From JAVBSX01 sp031549565 (lineage in GTDB: Bacteria > Planctomycetota > Planctomycetia > Pirellulales > Thermoguttaceae), in NCBI GenBank assembly GCA_031549565.1, contig JAVBPO010000119.1, positions 15,922 to 79,921 on the forward strand: a DNA stretch of 64,000 nucleotides. Reading direction: 5' to 3'. Positions within the stretch are counted from its first letter, which is position 1; each line of letters opens with the position of its first letter. The notes beneath the pieces were generated by a model. The model was not told the DNA's origin and made no database searches. It saw only the letters and a program-made list of their open reading frames with translations. The position numbers were made by a program, and so were the translations under genes. Below are positions 41,750 through 49,284 of this stretch, in pieces.

Positions 41750-44700
41750 ATGCAAATTGAAACGATTGCTTTTGAAAACTTGAATTCGCTGACTGGGCGT
41801 TGGACGATCGATTTGACCGATCCGGCTTATCTTGCCAATGGGATCTTCGCGATCGTCGGACCGACCGGATCGGGAAAGTCGACGATACTCGACGCGATTT
41901 GCTTGGCCCTGTACGGCAGGACGCCGCGCCTGAATCGAATCTCAAGCTCGGAAAATGAAATCATGTCGCGAGGAACCGGAAACTGCTCCGCGGAAGTCGT
42001 TTTTCGGACCGAAGAAGGACGATTTCTCGCCAATTGGTCCCAGCGACGTGCTCGTAACCGCCCCGACGGAGCGTTCCAAAATCCTTCCCGGGAACTTTCC
42101 GTGTGTGAAAACGGCGATATTCTCGCGTCTAAAATCGAAGCGGTCGCCACGGCGGTCCAGGAAAAAATCGGGATGAAATTCGAAGAGTTTACCCGCTCCA
42201 TCCTTTTAGCGCAAGGGGATTTCGATTCGTTTCTCAGCGCCGCGCCCGGTGAGCGAGCGCCGATCCTGGAACGTATTACGGGAACGGAAATTTATTCCGA
42301 CATTTCCAAGGCCGTTTTTGAAAAGGATAAGGAAGAACGACTCAAGCTCAAGTCGCTCAAGAATTCGCTGGACGGAGTCGTTTTACTCACCGACGAAGAA
42401 GAAAAAACGCTTCTCAATCAAAGCGAAGAAAGGAAACGCCGGGAAGAATCGTTGCAGGCGGAGATTCTCGAAGTCGACAAGCAACGAGAATACTGGGATA
42501 CTTTAACGAAACTGCAAACGGAGATCGCGGAACTGAAATCGAAATCGAACGAACTCCGGCTCCGGGAGGATGAATTTCAAAAAGACGCCACGAAAATCAA
42601 CCGCGCCAAAAATGCCGCGTTGCTCGCCGGGGAATACGCGACACTTGCCGAGCTTCGCAGATTTTGCGTTTCGGAAACCGAGTCGCTCGCCTCGAAAGCG
42701 GAGCAGCTTCGACAAACGGAAACCGCCTGTCTCGAAAAAAAAGCGGCCCTGGAAACCGCCGAAAACGAATTTCAAAAACTTGAAGAAGAGAATATTCGTC
42801 TCCAACCGGTTTTACGGAAAGTTCGCGAACTTGATTTGTTGATGCGCGAAAAGAGAAAGGAAATTCACTCGCTCCGGATTGCCTTGGATAAAGTTGTCGA
42901 AAATCAAAAGATCGCCCGTTCGGAACAGACGACATTGATCCGGCAACAAAGCCAAAGTGAAGAGGACGCGAAACACTTGGCCGAATATTTTCAAACCCAC
43001 GCCGTGGACGGCAAATTGCAGGCCGACTTGAGCGGCTTGCGGGTTCGCGTCGATTCGCTCCGGGAAAAACGGGATGCGACCGCTCAAACGGAGAAAAACG
43101 TCGCAAAAACAGCCCGAGAACTCGAAAAGAAAAACGAACAGATTCGCAAGGAAATCGCCGCGCTCCCGCAATCGGACGTTTCCGACGATACCGACGTCGA
43201 TTTTGCCGCACTTGCCGAACGCTATAAAAGTGAAAAAATCCATCTCCAGGAAGAATTATCGCACTTCCAGGCAGTGAGAGTCGAGTTGGCCCGAATCCAA
43301 TCGCTGGAGGAACACCGCTCGGCTCTCGTCGACGGTCAACCGTGTCCGCTTTGCGGGGCGCTGGAGCATCCGCTTGCGTTTGAAAATCTACCGACTCCCG
43401 ACGAAAACGAGCGGGCGATCCGGGAAAAAGAACGAATCCTTAGTGAACTCGATTCGCAAATTTCACATGCGGAAAAAATCGAGCGGACCGATTCCGAACG
43501 GAAACGACTTCGCGAGGAACACGCCCGTTGGGACGGCGAATGGATCGTACAAAAAGAACATCTCGAGATATTTGAAGCGGATATTCGTCGGGAATTGACC
43601 GGATACGGTTTGAACGTCGAAAATGATTTCACGGAAGCCCTGAACACGCTCGCCCTTCGTCGGGAAACCTGGATGTCGAACCAGAGAACGCAAGTCGCCT
43701 TGGAAAACTCGCTCGTCCAAGGGAAGGAACGAATGGAAGCGACCCGATTACGACTGGAAAAACTCGACGAGGAATCGACGGAGCTTACCGGAAAACAAAA
43801 ATCGTACGAAGAGACGCTCGACGCGATTCAAAAGGAGCGAACAGAACTGTTCGATGAAAAGGAGGTCGATCGTGAAGAAGAACTCTTTCAGGCCAAATAT
43901 CAAACGGCCCGGAGTCGCCTCAAGCGGATTAAGGACGACTGGAACCGGCTCGAAACACATCGGGCCGTCTTGGAGTCGGAGAAAAACGCACGGGAAAAAA
44001 CGTTGCGGGAAAAAATGGACGAAATTCGCCGAATCGAACCGGAAATCTTGCGACAAATCACTGAACACGGCTTCGCGGACGAAAACGATTTCCGATCCGC
44101 CCGGCTTCCCGACGGGGAAATCCGGTTGTACGAAAACCGGCAAAAGGAATTGCGTGAACAGCGGAGCCGACTTGACGGACTCCTCGCTTACCAAAACGAA
44201 TCGCTTGCCAAACACCGTGAAATTCCGCTCCCGGACGATTCCCCGGATATTTTGCTGGAGAAAAAGGAGCGGCTCGAATCCGAGAAAAGGGTCAAGCTTC
44301 AGGAAAGGCTCGAAATCGATTTGCAAATCAAAAACAACATGCGACTTCGTGAACAACACGCCGCGAAAACACGGGAGCTTGCGGAACAGGAAAAGGATTA
44401 TCGTAATCTCGCGGACCTGAACGAATTGATCGGTTCGAACGACGGAAAAAAGTTCCGGAATTTCGCGCAAGGGTTGACGCTCGATTTGCTGATTTCTCAC
44501 GCCAACACGCAACTGCGAACCTTGAGTCAACGATACCTGTTGACGCGAATCAAAGGATCCATGGAGTTAAGCGTACACGACCTGGATCAGGCGGGAGAAA
44601 TTCGGGCCGTCAAAAACCTCTCCGGCGGCGAAAGTTTTCTGGTCAGTTTATCACTCGCTCTGGGACTGTCGAAGATCATGAGCAAAACGGTCCGGATCGA

Positions 44701-44914
44701 ATCGCTGTTTCTCGACGAAGGGTTCGGAACGCTCGACGAAGAAACGCTTCAGACGGCTTTGGAAGCGTTTTCGAGTCTCCAGGAGTCGGGCAAGACGATC
44801 GGCATCATTTCCCACGTCGCCGCGTTGAAGGAGCGGATCGCGACGCAGATCCAACTCCACCCGCTCCCCGGCGGCCGCAGTCGCATCTCCGGACCGGGGG
44901 TCGCCGCTCGTTGA
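41750..44914 (+). CDS. sbcC: SbcC-like nuclease subunit / Rad50-type ATPase
   Basis: The 1054-residue SMC-like protein has the SbcC N-terminal motif FENLNSL and Walker A VGPTGSGKST near residue 40. Two long coiled coils flank a zinc hook CPLCG near residue 532. The C-terminal ATPase lobe has NLSGGESFLVSLSLALGLSK (ABC signature) and the Walker B LFLDEGFGTLDEE. SbcC works with the SbcD nuclease to open hairpins and process double-strand breaks and DNA-protein blocks. No sbcD is next to it; in many genomes sbcD precedes sbcC. Here the neighbour upstream is an unrelated acetyltransferase. Given the many palindromes in this genome, a hairpin-processing enzyme is of interest. Confidence 0.9.
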   Translation: MQIETIAFENLNSLTGRWTIDLTDPAYLANGIFAIVGPTGSGKSTILDAICLALYGRTPRLNRISSSENEIMSRGTGNCSAEVVFRTEEGRFLANWSQRRARNRPDGAFQNPSRELSVCENGDILASKIEAVATAVQEKIGMKFEEFTRSILLAQGDFDSFLSAAPGERAPILERITGTEIYSDISKAVFEKDKEERLKLKSLKNSLDGVVLLTDEEEKTLLNQSEERKRREESLQAEILEVDKQREYWDTLTKLQTEIAELKSKSNELRLREDEFQKDATKINRAKNAALLAGEYATLAELRRFCVSETESLASKAEQLRQTETACLEKKAALETAENEFQKLEEENIRLQPVLRKVRELDLLMREKRKEIHSLRIALDKVVENQKIARSEQTTLIRQQSQSEEDAKHLAEYFQTHAVDGKLQADLSGLRVRVDSLREKRDATAQTEKNVAKTARELEKKNEQIRKEIAALPQSDVSDDTDVDFAALAERYKSEKIHLQEELSHFQAVRVELARIQSLEEHRSALVDGQPCPLCGALEHPLAFENLPTPDENERAIREKERILSELDSQISHAEKIERTDSERKRLREEHARWDGEWIVQKEHLEIFEADIRRELTGYGLNVENDFTEALNTLALRRETWMSNQRTQVALENSLVQGKERMEATRLRLEKLDEESTELTGKQKSYEETLDAIQKERTELFDEKEVDREEELFQAKYQTARSRLKRIKDDWNRLETHRAVLESEKNAREKTLREKMDEIRRIEPEILRQITEHGFADENDFRSARLPDGEIRLYENRQKELREQRSRLDGLLAYQNESLAKHREIPLPDDSPDILLEKKERLESEKRVKLQERLEIDLQIKNNMRLREQHAAKTRELAEQEKDYRNLADLNELIGSNDGKKFRNFAQGLTLDLLISHANTQLRTLSQRYLLTRIKGSMELSVHDLDQAGEIRAVKNLSGGESFLVSLSLALGLSKIMSKTVRIESLFLDEGFGTLDEETLQTALEAFSSLQESGKTIGIISHVAALKERIATQIQLHPLPGGRSRISGPGVAAR

Positions 44915-44919
44915 CACCC

Positions 44920-44974
44920 CCTGGGACCGCAGGCATCCTGCCTGCACCTGGGTCGGCGGGCTTCCAGCCTACAA
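44920..44974. repeat. Family A element, truncated (left end only)
   Basis: CCTGGGACCGCAGGC, then the GCAGGCATCCTGCCTGC hairpin and GGGTCGGCGGGCTTCC, after which similarity stops at about 44974. It lies between the convergent sbcC and GH43 genes. Confidence 0.8.
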
Positions 44975-45038
44975 GAATCCGTGGGATCACGTCTTGAAAA
45001 ACGTTTTTCCTCAAAGCGGGACGCATCCACGCCGCAGA

Positions 45039-46124
45039 CTATTCCGCCCGCGGATCGCTCAGCGGGGCGTTACGGTCGAAATTTTTGTAGGGCGTTTCAA
45101 GGATCGCGCCGATTTTCATCCAGCCGTCCTCGGTCCACTCCAGCGGACGGACTTGGGTTAAACGTCCTTTTTTCGGTTCCTTGGCGTCATAAGCGGCGAG
45201 GATTATCCAGTCGCCATTGTCTTTCGTGTGCAAAAAGCCGTTGTGTCCCGTTCCTTTCCAACGTTCGGTACTTTCCAGTAATATCGTTCCGCCGCCGGTT
45301 TCCAGGGACCGACCGTCCTTATCGAGGAACGGCCCGAGCGGATTTTCACTCCGTCCGATCGCGATTTTGTACTGGCTTCGTTCAAAAGAGCAGCAATCGT
45401 CCCACGAAACGAACAGGAAATAATGGGGACCGTGTTTGACGACCAACGGAGCTTCGATTGCCGTGGTTCCACTCTCTTTCGAACGGGTCGCGATGTGTTT
45501 GTAATGCGCCGGAATTTTCAAATCGTCGGTTCGATTCGTTTCATATTCGAACGGTTTGCCCGTCTTGGGATCGACTTCGACCGCTTTCACGCCGGTCCAG
45601 TAGGAACCCCAGTACAGGTACGCTTTTCCGTCTTCGTCGAACAAAAGCGCCGAATCGATCGCGTTGTAGTCCGTCTTGTGCGGAGCCGATTCGATCACGA
45701 CACCACGATCTTCCCAACGGTAGTCGGGACTGCCCGGATCGAGCGTCTTGTTGACGACCAAACCGATCAACGACCGCTGCCCGCCGAATGTCGAAACGGA
45801 ATAGTACAGATAATAGAGCCCGTCGTGATACGTGACGTCGGGCGCCCAGATATTCCGTGATCCCGGGATTCGCTGTTTCGCCCAATCGGGAACCGGCGTT
45901 TCGAAAATCGTCCCGATTTTTTTCCAGTGAAGCAGATCGCCGCTGTGCAGAATCACGAGCCCCGGTCCGGTCACGAACGCGTAAAACCCGCTGCCGTCGT
46001 GCGCTTCGATCGCAACCGGATCCGGACTGTCAAACGGAACAATCGCCTGCTCCGCCGCGCAAAAAGCGGTTGTCTCGACCAAAAGAAAAACAACGATTAA
46101 CGAAACAAAAGGAAGATTTTTCAT
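45039..46124 (-). CDS. Exported family 43 glycoside hydrolase
   Basis: The 361-residue protein begins MKNLPFVSLIVVFLLVE, a signal peptide ending near CAAEQ. The rest is a five-bladed beta-propeller of the GH43 type. SPDPVAIE near residue 36 holds the expected catalytic base Asp. WAPDVTYHDGLYYLYYS is the pKa-modulating region, and TAIEAPLVVKHGPHYFLFVSWDDCC holds the acid Glu. GTGHNGFL follows. Family members cleave arabinan, xylan or galactan side chains. The M42 peptidase gene ends 65 bases upstream in the same direction, so co-transcription is possible. The open frame continues 137 codons upstream but overlaps the peptidase gene and lacks family features. Confidence 0.87.
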   Translation of the reverse strand: MKNLPFVSLIVVFLLVETTAFCAAEQAIVPFDSPDPVAIEAHDGSGFYAFVTGPGLVILHSGDLLHWKKIGTIFETPVPDWAKQRIPGSRNIWAPDVTYHDGLYYLYYSVSTFGGQRSLIGLVVNKTLDPGSPDYRWEDRGVVIESAPHKTDYNAIDSALLFDEDGKAYLYWGSYWTGVKAVEVDPKTGKPFEYETNRTDDLKIPAHYKHIATRSKESGTTAIEAPLVVKHGPHYFLFVSWDDCCSFERSQYKIAIGRSENPLGPFLDKDGRSLETGGGTILLESTERWKGTGHNGFLHTKDNGDWIILAAYDAKEPKKGRLTQVRPLEWTEDGWMKIGAILETPYKNFDRNAPLSDPRAE

Positions 46125-46189
46125 GATGTATGTAAACGGCTTATTTCGAATCAGAGCCGCGCACGAAGTAAGCGGTGTTCGAGTCTTTC

Positions 46190-47248
46190 TCAAGGAATAT
46201 AATCGACTCCCGGCTCCAGCGACTCGACGTATCGCGCGAGGAGATTCGCGGCGTGGTCGATATCGGTGAGCGAAATCATTTCGACCGGCGTGTGCATGTA
46301 TCGGTTCGGCACGCTGATCAAAGCCGTTGCGACACCACTGCGATTGATCTGCATCGAATTGGCGTCGGTTCCCGTGATCCGGCCTTCGGCGCACATCTGG
46401 ACCGGAATGTCGTGCGTTTTCGCGACGCCGACCAACGCATTGGCCAGCTTCGTCGTAATGTTCGGACCCCGGGTAATCACGGGACCGCAGCCGAGTTTCA
46501 CTTCGCCGTTCTGCTTCTTTTCGATCGTCGGACAATCGGTCGCAAAGGTCACATCGACCGCGATTCCGATCTGCGGATCAATTCCGAACGCGCTCGTTTT
46601 CGCGCCGCGAAGGCCGACTTCTTCCTGAACCGTCGAAACGGCGTAAACGCCGACTTTCAGCTTCGAGGAATCGACCCGGCGCAGCGCTTCCATCACGACC
46701 CACATCCCCGCTTTATCGTCGGTTGCGGGCGCGGCGATGAGATTGTTAAGCAGCTCCCGGTATTCCAAATCGACCGTGATCGGATCGCCGATTTGAACGA
46801 TTTTCTCTGCTTCTTCCTTGTTCGCCGCTCCGAAATCGACCCAAAGGTCCTGAACCTTCGGGACTTTCTTGCGGTCGTCTTCGTTGAGCAAATGGATCGG
46901 TTTTTTCCCAATCACACCGTCGACCGGGCCGGTTTGCGTCCAGATTTTCACACGTTGCCCGATCAGGTTCTGGATGTCCCAACCGCCGATCGTCAGAACG
47001 TACACGAATCCCTGATCGTCGATGTAATTGGCGATCAGCCCGATCTGGTCGCAATGTCCGGCGAGCATCACGCGAATCGGGGCGGCCGGATTTTTCACGG
47101 CGATTACGTTGCCGTGAACGTCGGTCCGGATTTCGTCGACAAACGGTTTCATGTAATCGCGAACGATCCGTTGGACCGGCTCTTCAAATCCGCTCGGGCT
47201 CGGCGTCTGGAGCACGTTTTTCAAAAATTCTTTCGATTCGGGAAGCAT
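46190..47248 (-). CDS. M42-family metallo-aminopeptidase
   Basis: The 352-residue protein is a dinuclear-zinc exopeptidase of the FrvX/DAPEP type. Metal-binding segments are LAGHCDQIGLI, with His and Asp near residue 65, ATDDKAGMWVVMEAL (bridging Asp), STVQEEVGLRGA (catalytic and metal Glu) and VDVTFATDCP. The last His is in the C-terminal region VPNRYMHTPVEMISLTD. An inserted beta domain sits between residues 75 and 165, as in M42 enzymes. There is no signal peptide, so it acts in the cytoplasm on peptides. It is divergent from scpB and is followed by the GH43 gene. Confidence 0.92.
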   Translation of the reverse strand: MLPESKEFLKNVLQTPSPSGFEEPVQRIVRDYMKPFVDEIRTDVHGNVIAVKNPAAPIRVMLAGHCDQIGLIANYIDDQGFVYVLTIGGWDIQNLIGQRVKIWTQTGPVDGVIGKKPIHLLNEDDRKKVPKVQDLWVDFGAANKEEAEKIVQIGDPITVDLEYRELLNNLIAAPATDDKAGMWVVMEALRRVDSSKLKVGVYAVSTVQEEVGLRGAKTSAFGIDPQIGIAVDVTFATDCPTIEKKQNGEVKLGCGPVITRGPNITTKLANALVGVAKTHDIPVQMCAEGRITGTDANSMQINRSGVATALISVPNRYMHTPVEMISLTDIDHAANLLARYVESLEPGVDYIP

Positions 47249-47311
47249 TGGGATAAATGGGTAAAATGAACGGGAAATGCAACGTCAGAACGACAATTTT
47301 AGCACAACCGC

Positions 47312-47317
47312 TATAAT
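47312..47317 (+). promoter_or_regulatory. Putative -10 box for scpB
   Basis: A perfect TATAAT followed by TGG lies 51 bases before the ATG at 47369 in the divergent spacer with the M42 peptidase gene. No matching -35 is clear. Confidence 0.35.
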
Positions 47318-47368
47318 TGGCAACGCCCAAGAAATCGCGTAAAATGATCCCCACCCCCTCGTTTGACC

Positions 47369-48106
47369 ATGAAACGCCGCTCCCTCCTACCGCATCAAAA
47401 ATTCCATAGACCCGTCGGGGTATTGCGTCTCTTCGAATGGAATCCCGCCCAGCCGATTGCCCCTGCCGACGAACCGGAACAAGCTCCAGAGTCCGTGGAA
47501 CCGTTTTCCATTTTTTCGCCCGCAGAAGACGCGGACGAAACGACGGAAATTCCGCTGGAGCTGGAGCTGGAATTCGAGGAGGATTCCCATTGGCACAGCT
47601 TCAAACGAAACGATGAACTGGCCCGCTTGGAATCGGTGCTTTTTTTGGCCCGGGAACCGCTTCCGAGCCGAAAATTGGCTCAGCACGCGGAAATCCCGGA
47701 AGGGGGCCGCGTTCGCCGTCTGCTCCAGGAACTGAACCAAGCGTACGCCGAGCAGCCGTGCGCTTTCCAAATCGTCGAAGTCGCCGGCGGATTCCAATTA
47801 CGAACCCGCCCGCAATTCGCGCCTTGGCTGGTTCGACTGCAAGAGGTTCCGATCGAAATCCGGCTCAGTTCGACCGCGATGGAAACGCTTGCGATCATCG
47901 CGATGAAACAGCCGGTTCTTCGGGTCAACGTCGAATCGATTCGTGGAACGCAATGCAGCGAAATGATCCGGCAATTGATGGAGAAGAACCTGGTCAAAAT
48001 CGTCGGCCGCAGCGAAGAGCTCGGCCGACCGTTTCTCTACGGAACGACGAAATATTTTCTCCAGGTTTTCGGACTGAAACGGCTGGAGGAACTCACTCGA
48101 AGTTGA
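47369..48106 (+). CDS. scpB: Segregation and condensation protein ScpB with acidic N-terminal extension
   Basis: ScpB binds ScpA and SMC to form the bacterial condensin for chromosome organisation. The 245-residue protein has the two winged-helix domains expected: LARLESVLFLAREPLPSRKLAQHAEI begins the first near residue 86, and LSSTAMETLAIIAMKQPVLRVNVESIRG begins the second near 170. LVKIVGRSEELGRPFLYGTTKYFLQVFGL is the conserved end. About 85 residues precede domain 1; they are proline-rich and then strongly acidic (ELELEFEEDSHW), an extension not seen in model ScpB proteins of about 200 residues. No scpA adjoins it. Its stop codon directly abuts the stop codon of the convergent next gene. 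Confidence 0.9.
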   Translation: MKRRSLLPHQKFHRPVGVLRLFEWNPAQPIAPADEPEQAPESVEPFSIFSPAEDADETTEIPLELELEFEEDSHWHSFKRNDELARLESVLFLAREPLPSRKLAQHAEIPEGGRVRRLLQELNQAYAEQPCAFQIVEVAGGFQLRTRPQFAPWLVRLQEVPIEIRLSSTAMETLAIIAMKQPVLRVNVESIRGTQCSEMIRQLMEKNLVKIVGRSEELGRPFLYGTTKYFLQVFGLKRLEELTRS

Positions 48107-49228
48107 TTATTGGTCGACACCGCAATCGGCCAGCGCGATCAGGGCGTAACCCGTTACAAGATTCGGATCCCCTTCGAGCCAGCGGGTCGCTTCGTTGATC
48201 CAGGAGCCGTTCGGCTGTTGCCGCTTGGCGAGCGAATCGATCAGATCCGCTCGCCAGTCGTGCTTTTTGCCGTCTGCCGATTCGAATGTTTCGCCTTGCA
48301 TCACGTCCAGTGCTTTGGAGAAGACCGTGTAATAGTAGTACAGTCCCAAATCCCCCAAGCCGGGATTCGATTCGGTGTCATAATGCTTCTTGATCCATTC
48401 GTTGGCTGCCTTGACGCGAGGATCGTCCGGCGTCACACCGGCGTAGATCATGCTTTTTAAGCCCGCGTAACTCATCGAGCCGTAACTCCGCAAACCGCCG
48501 TTGGCCGTTTCGCCGGCGGGCGATTCTCCTTGGCCGACGGGTGAATAAATGAACCCTCCGTCGGAATTTTTCGCCGCAAACGCCGCGGTGTTATGCTGTG
48601 ATTCCAGGTTTTGACACCGCGAAACGAACACGAGCGCCTTTTGGATCGCCGGATCGTCGCTCCCCGCTCCGGCGCTGTGCAACGCTTCGATGAAGAAATG
48701 CGTGTTCGAAAGGTCCGGCCGCTGATGTTTGCCGTACCCCGCCCCGCCGTAGAAGACGTCGTCCGGACTGATATCACGTTGTTCCGTGTATTGTCCGGCT
48801 CGCACGAATTTCTCGCATTTCGACAAAAGATCGTCGTACGGTCCCTTGGCGAGCTTGTTTTTTGCTTTCAAAAGCTTGTTGGCCGTTCCGAAACACTGAA
48901 TCGCGACACAGCTTTCGTAATTGCCGTACAAACCGCCTTCGGTGTAGATGCCGCCGTCTTCCCGCATCGCTTTTTCGAGGTATTTCAGCCCTTTGGCGAC
49001 CATCGGATCGTCGGCGGGCACTCCGGCGTCAAGCAGTCCCGCGACGACGATCCCGGTCGGCCCGATCCCGGCATGCGACGAAAAGGAACCGTCCTCCGCT
49101 TGCGTGCCGCGAAGATAGGCGATTCCTTTGTCGATCATTGCCTTGCGTTTCGTTTCCCGGCCGGAATCCGCAAACGCAAAGGTTGTCAATGTCAGTAATA
49201 CGACAACGAATGGAATTGTTTTTTGCAT
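48107..49228 (-). CDS. Exported squalene-cyclase/prenyltransferase-repeat protein
   Basis: The 373-residue protein has a signal peptide (TIPFVVVLLTLTTFAFA) followed by an alpha/alpha toroid of the prenyltransferase/squalene oxidase repeat type: AIAYLRGTQAEDGSFS-like start, GGIYTEGGLYGNYESC, YGGAGYGKHQRPDLSNTHFF, GLRSYGSMSYAGLKSM and NGSWINEATRW. The catalytic DXDD of cyclases is not visible, so it is probably a binding or structural toroid and not a terpene cyclase. It is the last gene of a leftward cluster, 56 bases after the ABC permease gene. A shorter relative is at the other end of that cluster (54105-54956). Confidence 0.82.
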   Translation of the reverse strand: MQKTIPFVVVLLTLTTFAFADSGRETKRKAMIDKGIAYLRGTQAEDGSFSSHAGIGPTGIVVAGLLDAGVPADDPMVAKGLKYLEKAMREDGGIYTEGGLYGNYESCVAIQCFGTANKLLKAKNKLAKGPYDDLLSKCEKFVRAGQYTEQRDISPDDVFYGGAGYGKHQRPDLSNTHFFIEALHSAGAGSDDPAIQKALVFVSRCQNLESQHNTAAFAAKNSDGGFIYSPVGQGESPAGETANGGLRSYGSMSYAGLKSMIYAGVTPDDPRVKAANEWIKKHYDTESNPGLGDLGLYYYYTVFSKALDVMQGETFESADGKKHDWRADLIDSLAKRQQPNGSWINEATRWLEGDPNLVTGYALIALADCGVDQ

Positions 49229-49284
49229 TGTTAATCTCCTGTTGAAGTGAATGGTGTTAAGGGTGATAATGAAAGTTCATACAT

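Noticed and set aside
46125..46535. 137-residue N-terminal extension of the GH43 protein
   Set aside because: It overlaps the M42 peptidase gene on the same strand in another frame, has no family similarity and would bury the signal peptide.
48107..49228. True squalene-hopene or terpene cyclase
   Set aside because: The repeat toroid is present, but no DXDD acid motif is visible, and the protein is exported and much shorter than the cyclases.
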